64,000 nucleotides of DNA from Cellulomonas cellasea (GTDB taxonomy: Bacteria; Actinomycetota; Actinomycetes; Actinomycetales; Cellulomonadaceae), in contig NZ_JAUDBQ010000004.1 of the NCBI RefSeq assembly GCF_030372105.1, positions 124,001 through 188,000 on the forward strand, given 5' to 3'. Every line of letters starts with the position of its first letter. Position 1 is the stretch's first letter. Below are positions 1 to 6,983 of this stretch, piece by piece. The notes under the pieces were generated by a model, which saw only the letters and a program-made list of their open reading frames with translations, had not been told where the DNA came from and ran no database searches. The position numbers and the translations under genes were made by a program.

Positions 1-71
1 AATGGGGACCCGGGTGTTTCTCGCACCCGCTAGCATGCTCCGCCGAATTGCGCGGGTGCAGGCTTCGCTGA

Positions 72-736
72 CACACGCCCTGCGCCCGACACGTCAACAC
101 CGCCTTCCGCGCATGGGAAGTACTCGCGCACAACGGCGCTGAATGTGGACTGGGATGGCGTCGTGGAGTCGAAGAGCCGATCAATCTCCAGTTCGGGCAT
201 CGATCGCTCCCCGCAGGCGTCGACTTGCCCTCCTATGCGGAGCTGCCCGCACAGGCCTCTGAGGGGGCGCCGTCGGCGGCGCCACTGACCAGGCCTGGGG
301 GGTCGATGCCGTCGACGAGCATCCGCTGACTCGCAGCGAGTGGATCGAACGCTATATAGACGTCAACGGAGAGCTCCGAAGGCCTCTCAATGAGGGGGCA
401 GTCCCTGGCACGAAGATCGTCTTCGAAGACCCGACCTTGTTCGCCGATATGTTCGGGACCGAACTAGACCGAGTCGGCGAACCCCACGGCTTCTTCCTGG
501 GGATTCCTCCAGAGACCCCTTGGGCGCAGCGCTCCTTGACGCCTGACACCCTAGGTAGCGACGTCTACCAGTACACCTTCGACGCCGTTGCGGCCGCGCG
601 CGAAGGCGTGGAAATCCAGGTGTCGCACGTTGCCAAGGCCTTCGGTCAACCCGGTGGCGGGATCCAGGTACAATTCCTGGAGAATGGCGTCGGGGTGCGA
701 GTGAATGAAATGTTGAGACGAGGGGTGCTGACTTGA
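72..736 (+). pseudogene. TNT-type polymorphic toxin C-terminal module, frameshifted remnant
   Basis: The frame open from about 263 to the stop at 734-736 encodes a domain resembling TNT, the tuberculosis necrotizing toxin NAD+ glycohydrolase fold. It shows LDRVGEPHGFFLG, then PPETPWAQRSL, and ends with FGQPGGGIQ and NEMLRRGVLT, the order and spacing of TNT domains. The preceding toxin body is readable in another frame, open from 72 to a stop at 327-329. The two frames overlap between 263 and 329, and the join needs a frameshift there. No convincing start codon lies upstream of the domain. The stop overlaps the TTG start of the next gene, as expected for a toxin-immunity pair. GC content is lower than in the core genes. 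A sequencing error could mimic the frameshift. The TNT call comes from motif recognition, not a search. Confidence 0.62.
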
Positions 737-1224
737 TTGACATTGACGAACGCTTGAAGTTGCTATTAGAGGAAGGGAGGGACAGGTACCGGACTGTGAA
801 CGGCTCACCATTCTGGGGTGACTCTGAGGCCGGGTGTGTTATCACCGAGAAGGGCGCGCTGTTTGACGTTTCTCCTTGGTCGAGGGGTCGCACGCTCCCA
901 CCTGAACTAACTGGAGCCACTTCGCACATAGTGCAGGTCTACTTGACAATCACGCTCGGCAACGACTGGCGCGCTATACACGGCATGCGATTTCTCAGGA
1001 TTAGCACTCCTGATACAGGGCTTCCACCTGGCTTCGAGGTGCTGGAGGAACCCGGGCGCCGGCGAGTCGGACTCCGCATCCATTGCGATCCGGAAATACT
1101 GCTGGGCGAGTTGTTTGACAAAAGAATGGCGATTGATCTAGCACGCGCTCTTGTGGTTCCGTTCGACCGCCTCATTGCCTCATACCGGCACCCCGACGGA
1201 TTGCCGGCCTTCCCCCAGGGGTGA
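733..1224 (+). CDS. Putative immunity protein paired with the TNT-type toxin
   Basis: This 163-residue soluble protein starts at a TTG that overlaps the toxin stop by three bases, so the two are translationally coupled. It has no signal peptide or membrane segment. Recognisable blocks are WGDSEAG near the start, LTITLGNDWR and FLRI in the middle, LPPGFEVLEE, and a C-terminal LIASYRHPDGLPAFPQG. The same blocks recur in the gene at 1499-2002 and in fragments at 1264-1445 and 2334-2577, so it is one member of a local family. Immunity proteins normally follow their toxin directly and bind and block it in the cytoplasm. By analogy with known TNT antitoxins this one should neutralise NAD+ glycohydrolase activity. 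The function is inferred from position, and the family name is not certain. Confidence 0.6.
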   Translation: MIDIDERLKLLLEEGRDRYRTVNGSPFWGDSEAGCVITEKGALFDVSPWSRGRTLPPELTGATSHIVQVYLTITLGNDWRAIHGMRFLRISTPDTGLPPGFEVLEEPGRRRVGLRIHCDPEILLGELFDKRMAIDLARALVVPFDRLIASYRHPDGLPAFPQG

Positions 1225-1263
1225 CCGCCCGCCCGGTATCCGTACGGCGATGCGCCTGGCGGT

Positions 1264-1445
1264 CGTGTCGCCTGCATCAATTCCGACCCAGCTGTTCGAC
1301 TCGGCAACCTGTTCAGCAGACGTAAGACGCTCGAGATGGCGTATGGGCGGCTTTCGGGCTTCCCGAGTGCTCAGGCGCGAACCTTCGAGCCGTTAAGGTC
1401 TATCTCTCCCTAGCGTTTGGGGACGACTGGCGTCAGAGGCAAGGG
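1264..1445 (+). pseudogene. Out-of-order immunity-gene fragments
   Basis: Two pieces of the immunity family survive between the intact copies. Bases 1264-1359 read as a C-terminal piece (SDPAVRLGNLFSRRKTLEMA), matching the stretch IHCDPEILLGELFDKR of the first copy. Bases 1395-1445 read, in another frame, as a middle piece (KVYLSLAFGDDWRQRQG), matching QVYLTITLGNDWR. The C-terminal piece lies before the middle piece, so this is not one gene decayed in place. It points to repeated recombination or deletion between tandem copies. Confidence 0.6.
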
Positions 1446-1498
1446 TGAGCTTCCTGTCGGGGATGAATTTGACATCAAGAATGGGGTGCTCGCAACAG

Positions 1499-2002
1499 GT
1501 GATTGGATTAGATCCACGGCTAGTTGAGATCATGCAAGCAGCGGGCGCCCATTACCGGGCGATGAGTGAGGGCGACTATTGGGGAGCTGTCGATGCCGGT
1601 CTCGTGATCTCAGAGCGAGACGGCACGTTCGAGATCAACTCGTGGGAACGTGGCGCGTTTGACGGGCTAAGGCTCAGAGGAGCGACGCTTTCGGTCGTCG
1701 AGACGTTCTTGACGATGTGGTACGGCGACTCTTGGCGGATGCAACAGAACTGGGATGTCTTGAGGATCGCGGGAAGCGCAAAGGATCTCCCCCCGGGATT
1801 CGAGGTGTCTCAAGGGCCACACGGTTCGGGCATTCTGACGATCCACAGCGTTTCGCCCGTTCGCGTGGATAACTTGCTTCATACCCGGACTGCGATCGGG
1901 TTGGCCCGCGCGTTGTCGGTTTCTTTAGGTGATCTGATTGCGTCCTATCGAGACCCAAATGGTCTGCCCGCCTTCCCGCAGGGTCGATCCCAAGATGTAT
2001 AG
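1499..2002 (+). CDS. Second putative immunity protein of the TNT cassette
   Basis: This protein of about 167 residues is a divergent paralogue of the one at 733-1224. Shared blocks are YWGAVDAG, FLTMWYGDSWR, LPPGFEV and the C-terminal LIASYRDPNGLPAFPQG. GTG at 1499 was chosen because it aligns with the start of the first copy. A GTG at 1445 in the same frame would add 18 residues with no counterpart there. No intact toxin sits next to it, so it is an orphan immunity gene. Such orphans are commonly kept for protection against toxins of neighbouring cells, but here that is only inference. Confidence 0.55.
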   Translation: MIGLDPRLVEIMQAAGAHYRAMSEGDYWGAVDAGLVISERDGTFEINSWERGAFDGLRLRGATLSVVETFLTMWYGDSWRMQQNWDVLRIAGSAKDLPPGFEVSQGPHGSGILTIHSVSPVRVDNLLHTRTAIGLARALSVSLGDLIASYRDPNGLPAFPQGRSQDV

Positions 2003-2153
2003 AGGAGATCTCGACCCGCGGAGCCGATAACTTCAAAGCGAGCCTGAATCCGTCGCGCTATACGTATGAGCGCGCCGCCAGCGCGCTGGATGAGAGGATG
2101 GTCAGTGACAATGCATGTAGTTTCAGTTCTGAAGCGTCTCTCGGGGGCTCCCC

Positions 2154-2577
2154 TTGGGTGACCTGGACCCGTGGGGTGACGACGTCACCACAAGGGCTCC
2201 CTTGGGCCGAGCGGGCTGGGTCGCTCGCTATGTGGATCGTCACGGGAATCTGAGGTGGCCCGGAAACGGTGGCGCTATGCCGGGGACCAAGTTTGTCTTC
2301 ACAGACGTCGCGGTGTTCGTTGAGGCATTCTCGGCAGGGCTGGCAGTTCCTGAGGATCTCCTCGCCTGATGATTCGGCGCCTCCCGGGTTCGACGTCCTG
2401 GAAGAGCCGGATTTCTCTGCGGATCTCGCGATCCACGGCGACCCGCCGGTCCGACTCGGCGACCTGCTCAACAGGCGTAAAGCGCTGGAGATGGCGAATG
2501 CGCTATCCGTTCCCTTCGATGATCTCGTCGCCTCCTTTCGGGATCCGCACGGCTCGCCTGCCTTCCCTCAGAACTGA
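2154..2577 (+). pseudogene. Toxin/immunity chimeric remnant
   Basis: Bases 2154 to about 2332 encode a segment matching the region before and into the first TNT module: WVARYVDRHGNLR and MPGTKFVF correspond to WIERYIDVNGELR and VPGTKIVF. The match stops abruptly. From about 2334, in another frame, the sequence becomes the C-terminal half of the immunity family (FLRISSPDDSAPPGFDVLEE, then LVASFRDPHGSPAFPQN) and ends at a stop at 2575-2577. The toxin core and the immunity N-terminus are both absent. A deletion spanning the toxin end and immunity start would give exactly this product. Upstream, 2020-2130 reads as a further open toxin-like segment in another frame. Confidence 0.6.
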
Positions 2578-2653
2578 TCCATCGGCTGCGGTTCGGCGGC
2601 GTCGGTCCCAAGACGAGGCATGAACGTGGTGACGAGGTGGGAGAGTGTCCGGC

Positions 2654-3213
2654 ATGAACCTCCTGCGCTCCGCGAACGCGGTCCCGGTCTTCGTCGCGGG
2701 CATCGGCAACTCGGGCGCCGACCACTGGCAGGCTCGGTGGCACGCCGAGCTGCCGCACGGGGTCTGGGTGGAGCACTCGTCGTGGGACGCACCCGTGCGC
2801 GACGTCTGGGTGCGGGAGCTCGACGAGACCCTCAGAGGCGTCGACGGCCCAAGGTGCTGGTGGCGCATAGCCTCGGATGCGCACTCGTCACCGAGTGGGC
2901 GGCGCAGCACAAGGACGAGGGTGTGGTGGGGGCTCTGCTCGTAGCAATACCCGACGTGCGCAGCCCCGTCTTCCCCGGTGAGGCGATCGGATTCGACACG
3001 CCGGAGCCCCAAGAGCTGCCGTACCGGACGGTGCTGGTCGCCAGTTAGGACGACCCTTACGGCTCGTTCGCGCACGCCGAAGGCGCGGCGGCCACGTTCG
3101 GCGCGGAGCTGGTGGACGTCGGGGCACTGGGCCACATCAACTCGCTTTCCGGCATTGGCTGCTGGCCGCAGGGAAGGGCTCTGCTCGATGCGTTGCTGAC
3201 GCCGACCCCATGA
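2654..3213 (+). pseudogene. RBBP9/YdeN-like alpha/beta hydrolase, broken
   Basis: The pieces give a small serine hydrolase of the RBBP9/YdeN family. The N-terminus has VPVFVAGIGNSGADHWQARW. The nucleophile elbow VAHSLGC lies in a different frame from about 2851, and GALLVAIPDV follows. In that second frame a TAG at 3046-3048 interrupts a block where relatives read VAS-x-DDPY. Beyond it the frame continues with GAELVDVGALGHINSLSG, carrying the expected catalytic His, to a stop at 3211-3213. One frameshift near 2830-2850 plus one nonsense codon make this a pseudogene. ATG 2654 follows a GGGAGAG ribosome binding site. It marks the edge of the decayed accessory region. Confidence 0.8.
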
Positions 3214-3257
3214 CGTGAAGCCCGCAAGGGGCGCTACCTGCCCGACATCCTGACTAG

Positions 3258-4301
3258 TCACTCCCCACAGCGAGCCGGGCGTGACCCCAGGGTGGCGCCA
3301 TGGCCCCCTGCGCCTGGCCGATCGTCACTTGACCGGGACGAGGCGCGCACGACGAGCGTCGGCTCGGCGATGTCGCGCTGCGGCGCCTCGCCGCCGAGCA
3401 TCGACAAGACGTGCCGCATCGCGGTGCGTCCCATCCACTCGCGCGGCTGGTCGACGCTGGACAGGCCCGGACGCATGAGCTCCGCGAGTTCGGTGTTGTC
3501 GTATCCGACCACGGCGAGGTCGCCGGGGACGTCGATGCCCTCGTCCGCGGCGCGCGCGAGCAGGCTGACAGCGAGCCGGTCGTTCGCGGTGAAGACCGCG
3601 GTCGGTCCGGCGGGGGAGCGGACCGCGTCGACCAGACGCCGGATGCCGTCGTCGCGCTCGTCGAATTCGAGGCCTGTCGCCCCGGACGTGGCCCGGTAGG
3701 AGTCGCGTCGTGCGACTGCGGCGGGGCGGTCTGAGGCGTACAGGTACGCGATGCGCGTGTGGCCGGCGGAGAGCAGGTGCTCGACTGCCAGGCGGGCGCC
3801 TGTCTCGTCGTCGTTCGAGATCCACCCGGCGGTGTCGGGGACGGTGGCGGGCCGGCCGACGACGACGAGTGGGAGCCGCCCGGCGACGTCGGCGAGGTCG
3901 CGCTCGCCAAGGCGGGCGGTCACCGCGATCACCGCGTCCACGCCCAGCCCGACGAGGTCGGCGAGCCGTGCCCGCAGGATGCCCGGGTCGTTGCGTCCGT
4001 GGCTGAGGATGACGCCGTATCCGGCCTCGGCGGCGGCGTCCTCGATGCCGTTGACGATGTCGGTGTGGTACGCGTTCCGCAGGTCGGTCAGCAGCACGCC
4101 GACCAGGTTGCTGCGGCCGCTCGCCAGGCGTTGCGCCCAGCCGTTCGTGCGGTACCCGAGTCGGGCGGCGGCCTGCTCGACCAGCCGTCGGCTGTCGGCG
4201 CTGACCCCGGCGTCACCCCGCAACGCGGCTGAGACCAGCGACTTCGACACCCCGGCGGCGTGGGCGACGTCGATGATCGTGGGGCGGTGTGGGCGGGGCA
4301 T
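3258..4301 (-). CDS. LacI-family transcriptional regulator
   Basis: The 347-residue protein begins with a LacI helix-turn-helix (TIIDVAHAAGVSKSLVSAAL, residues about 7-27), then the hinge RLGYRTNGWAQRLASGRS and a periplasmic-binding-protein-like effector domain (VGVLLTDLRNAYHTDIVNGI, later VVGYDNTELAELMRPGLSSV). ATG 4301 was chosen because an AGGA lies just upstream and the helix-turn-helix starts at the usual distance. It is divergent from the HAD-ECF genes with two palindromes in the gap, so it most likely represses that operon in response to a small ligand, perhaps a sugar or nucleoside. The C-terminus runs about 25 residues past the usual LVVRASS end, which may reflect a shifted stop. Effector unknown. 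Confidence 0.9.
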   Translation of the reverse strand: MPRPHRPTIIDVAHAAGVSKSLVSAALRGDAGVSADSRRLVEQAAARLGYRTNGWAQRLASGRSNLVGVLLTDLRNAYHTDIVNGIEDAAAEAGYGVILSHGRNDPGILRARLADLVGLGVDAVIAVTARLGERDLADVAGRLPLVVVGRPATVPDTAGWISNDDETGARLAVEHLLSAGHTRIAYLYASDRPAAVARRDSYRATSGATGLEFDERDDGIRRLVDAVRSPAGPTAVFTANDRLAVSLLARAADEGIDVPGDLAVVGYDNTELAELMRPGLSSVDQPREWMGRTAMRHVLSMLGGEAPQRDIAEPTLVVRASSRSSDDRPGAGGHGATLGSRPARCGE

Positions 4302-4355
4302 CGAGATGTTCCTATCACGCGCTCGCGCGCGCGACCCTGGCGGCCAGGACCGCGT

Positions 4356-4369
4356 CTGGAACGTTCCAG
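4356..4369. promoter_or_regulatory. Probable LacI-family operator O1
   Basis: CTGGAACGTTCCAG is a perfect 14-base palindrome with a central CG, the typical form of LacI-family operators. It lies between the divergent regulator and HAD-ECF operon starts. A near copy is at 4458-4471, 102 bases away centre to centre, which would allow cooperative or looping repression. Binding is inferred. Confidence 0.75.
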
Positions 4370-4425
4370 TTCCGTTCACCTGCCGGTGGCCTTCGCGACA
4401 TCGGCGGTCCCTAGCGTCTGTGCCC

Positions 4426-6048
4426 GTGACCTCCCTCGACGCGCATGCGACCAGCATCCGGAACGTTCCAGACGCGCTCCTCCTCGACTTCGGAGGGGTG
4501 GTGTTCCAGACGACCAAGGTTCCCGACGGGCGCCGACGTCTCGCCGAGGCCATCGGCGCCCGCCTGGCACGTGCCGTGCTCCCCGTGGACGTGGACGCGC
4601 TGCACGACTCGGTCAACGCGGGGCTCACGGCCCTCAAGCACTGGAAGCACGCGCAGAGCCGGCGTCGGGCGCCGCTGGAGCTGGCGCCCCGGGAGATCGT
4701 CGGGGACTTCCTCGCGTCCGATCTGCCGGCCAGCGCGCGTGCCCTGCTGATCGCCGAGGCGTCGGACGTCCTGCTGGACGTCACCACCATCCTGTCCGAG
4801 CACCACCTGCGCCCCGGCATCATGCGGCTGCTCGACCTCGCCGATGCTCACGGCATCCCGGTCGGGATCGTGTCGAACGCCCACTCCGGACGCTCGCACC
4901 GCCAGGTGCTCGCCGCGCATGGACTGCAGGACAGGTTCGCCGTGCAGTGCTACTCCGACGAGGTCGGGCTGCGGAAACCGCATCCGGGGATCATCCACCT
5001 GGCCGCTGCGGCGCTGGGCACGACCGCCGACCGCTCCTGGTACGTGGGTGACACCCAGGACCGTGACGTGGTCGCCGGCAGGCGGGCCGGTGTCGGGGCG
5101 GTCCTCCTCACGCGCAGCCAGCACACCGACTCGCCTCCGTTCCTGGTCGCGGAGCGCGCCGACGCCACGTTCGACACGCCCGAGGGCCTTGCCGACGCGC
5201 TCGGCGCCGCGATCCTGGCGGGTGAGCGGCCTCGTCCACGGCCGGCCACCGGGGATGGCACGGGCGGGTCACGCCCGGCGCTGCTGATCGACCACGGCGG
5301 TGTCATCTCCGACTCGCAGGACGATCCAGCTGCGATGCGGGAGTTCGCCGCGTGGCTGGCGGGCCTGCTGCGGGACACGGACGCCGACGCCGTGCTCGAC
5401 CTGGTCGCATGCGCACGCGCGGTGCACCGCGCGTGGAAGGCCGAGGCCGTCGAGCGGTTCGCGGCCGGTTCCGGCTCGCTGCCCGAGGTGGACCCCGTCG
5501 TGTTCTGGCGCGACTGGTTCGGCGCCTCGCTGGATGCGCGCCAGCAGGCGGTGCTGGCGGCCGAGGCGCACGACATCATGGCGCGCTTCGGGCGCGCGAA
5601 GTCGCGCCGGGTGCTGCGCCTCGGGGTGCGGGACCTCCTGGAGTCGTGCCGCGACCAGCGGATGCCGGTCGTCGTCGTGTCGAACACGATCAGCGGGCGC
5701 GCGGTCCGTGCCGAGTGCGCGGATCACGGGCTGGGCCACCTGATCGGGGCGTACGTCTGCTCCGACGAGGTCGGAGTGCGCAAGCCCGACGTGACGATCG
5801 TGCGTGAAGCGCTGCGCATCGCCGACGCGGACCCGTGGCGCTCCTGGTTCCTCGGTGACAAGCCCCAGAACGACGCCGCGGCCGCCCTGGCCGCGGGGAT
5901 CGCGCACCGCGTCCTCGTCCGCGGCGGATCGACCGACGATGCCGACCTCGACGCGGCGGTCGCGACCGGTCTGGCGACCGCCGTCGTGGACACCCCCGGC
6001 GACCTGCTCGCCCTCCTGCAGCTCGCGAGCCCCGCGCTCGTGCCCTGA
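4426..6048 (+). CDS. Tandem two-domain HAD-superfamily phosphatase
   Basis: A 540-residue fusion of two complete HAD hydrolase domains. Domain 1 has motif I LLLDFGGVVF (Asp21), motif II VGIVSNAHSG, motif III Lys in DEVGLRKPHPG and motif IV VGDTQDRD. Domain 2 repeats this with LLIDHGGVIS (Asp289), VVVVSNTISG, DEVGVRKPD and LGDKPQND. Both use D-x-G rather than D-x-D in motif I, as seen in epoxide-hydrolase-type and YihX-like HADs. GTG 4426 is the nearest start that keeps all motifs; a second operator falls inside its first codons. It is first in the operon with an ECF importer, so it probably dephosphorylates the imported compound or a related metabolite. Substrate unknown. A shared ancestor by internal duplication is likely. 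Confidence 0.85.
   Translation: MTSLDAHATSIRNVPDALLLDFGGVVFQTTKVPDGRRRLAEAIGARLARAVLPVDVDALHDSVNAGLTALKHWKHAQSRRRAPLELAPREIVGDFLASDLPASARALLIAEASDVLLDVTTILSEHHLRPGIMRLLDLADAHGIPVGIVSNAHSGRSHRQVLAAHGLQDRFAVQCYSDEVGLRKPHPGIIHLAAAALGTTADRSWYVGDTQDRDVVAGRRAGVGAVLLTRSQHTDSPPFLVAERADATFDTPEGLADALGAAILAGERPRPRPATGDGTGGSRPALLIDHGGVISDSQDDPAAMREFAAWLAGLLRDTDADAVLDLVACARAVHRAWKAEAVERFAAGSGSLPEVDPVVFWRDWFGASLDARQQAVLAAEAHDIMARFGRAKSRRVLRLGVRDLLESCRDQRMPVVVVSNTISGRAVRAECADHGLGHLIGAYVCSDEVGVRKPDVTIVREALRIADADPWRSWFLGDKPQNDAAAALAAGIAHRVLVRGGSTDDADLDAAVATGLATAVVDTPGDLLALLQLASPALVP
4458..4471. promoter_or_regulatory. Probable LacI-family operator O2 inside the HAD gene
   Basis: CCGGAACGTTCCAG differs by one base from the perfect palindrome at 4356-4369. 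It overlaps codons 11-16 of the double-HAD gene. A repressor bound here would block elongation or form a loop with the upstream site. Confidence 0.68.
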
Positions 6049-6089
6049 TCGACGTCCGCCCTGCCCCTCAGCACCAGGAAGGCCACATC

Positions 6090-6983
6090 ATGTCCACCAC
6101 CCAGGCGCCAGAGCGCCGCGGCGCACTGCGCGGCATCGGCTCCGCTCGGACGTCGACACCGCAGAACCTCATGGTTTTCGTGCTCTCCATGGCGCTCTTC
6201 GGCCTCGCGAACATCCTGCTCGAGGTCATCCCCGACGTGACCATCGGCCCCGTCGACGTGTCGGTCGCGTACTTCGTGTTCGTCCCGCTGACCTTGGCGG
6301 CGTTGCTGAACCCGTTCTGGGCCGCGCTGGGCGCGCCGCTCGGCGAGATCGTGTTCACCGACCTGCTAATGGGTGACTTCTCGGGGCTGTCGGAGCTCGA
6401 GGGCTTCATCCAGATGTTCCTGGCGATCTACATCGCCGGCTCAGTCCTGCGCAACCCGCGCAGCCGGCCGCAGATCTGGCTGGGCGCGCTGCTGATCGTC
6501 GGCATCGACAAGTTCCTGTCGGCGGCCGTCGACCTCGCCAAGGTCTGGGTCGGAGTCGAGGACGCGGAGTTCGTGCAAGGGCTGCCGCAGTCGATCCTGC
6601 TGCTCGAGGGCGTCGGGTTCGGCGTCGACCTGATCGTCTCCGGGATCCTGTTCGGCGCGCTGCCGGCGATGTGGCTGATCCCGGCGCTGCATGGCCGCAT
6701 CGAGCCGCTGCTGGGCATGCGCCCGCGAGCGCCGGGGGAGCCACGTCCCGGGACGGTGCCGCGGGCGGGCTGGTTCGTTGTCGCTGCCGCGCTCGCGTCC
6801 CTGCTGTCGTTCGTGTTCGCGTTCCTCGAGGCGTGGGACGTCTCGATCGGCGCCGTCGAGTCGGACCTGCGCGGCCAGCACGGCGACGCGTTCCTGTGGG
6901 TGGGCGTCGGCGCGGTAGTCGTGGTGCTCGCCTTGGCCGCGATCCTGTTCTCCGTGTGGCGGCGTCGCCGCGCCGACCGATGA
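6090..6983 (+). CDS. ECF transporter S component (substrate-binding membrane subunit)
   Basis: A 297-residue membrane protein with about six hydrophobic segments, beginning around residues 26-48, plus a C-terminal extension with one or two more helices and an Arg-rich tail. The next two genes encode the fused ATPases and the T component, which identifies it as the S component of a dedicated energy-coupling factor importer. ATG 6090 follows AGGAAGG at good spacing. The stop overlaps the next start (ATGA). S components bind vitamins, metals or nucleobases. I do not recognise a vitamin-specific signature here, so the substrate is open. The HAD neighbour hints at a phosphorylated or dephosphorylated metabolite. 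Confidence 0.78.
   Translation: MSTTQAPERRGALRGIGSARTSTPQNLMVFVLSMALFGLANILLEVIPDVTIGPVDVSVAYFVFVPLTLAALLNPFWAALGAPLGEIVFTDLLMGDFSGLSELEGFIQMFLAIYIAGSVLRNPRSRPQIWLGALLIVGIDKFLSAAVDLAKVWVGVEDAEFVQGLPQSILLLEGVGFGVDLIVSGILFGALPAMWLIPALHGRIEPLLGMRPRAPGEPRPGTVPRAGWFVVAAALASLLSFVFAFLEAWDVSIGAVESDLRGQHGDAFLWVGVGAVVVVLALAAILFSVWRRRRADR

Noticed and set aside
1..71. A gene entering from the left edge
   Set aside because: Frames are short or closed by stops, including TGA at 69-71, so no coding call can be supported there.
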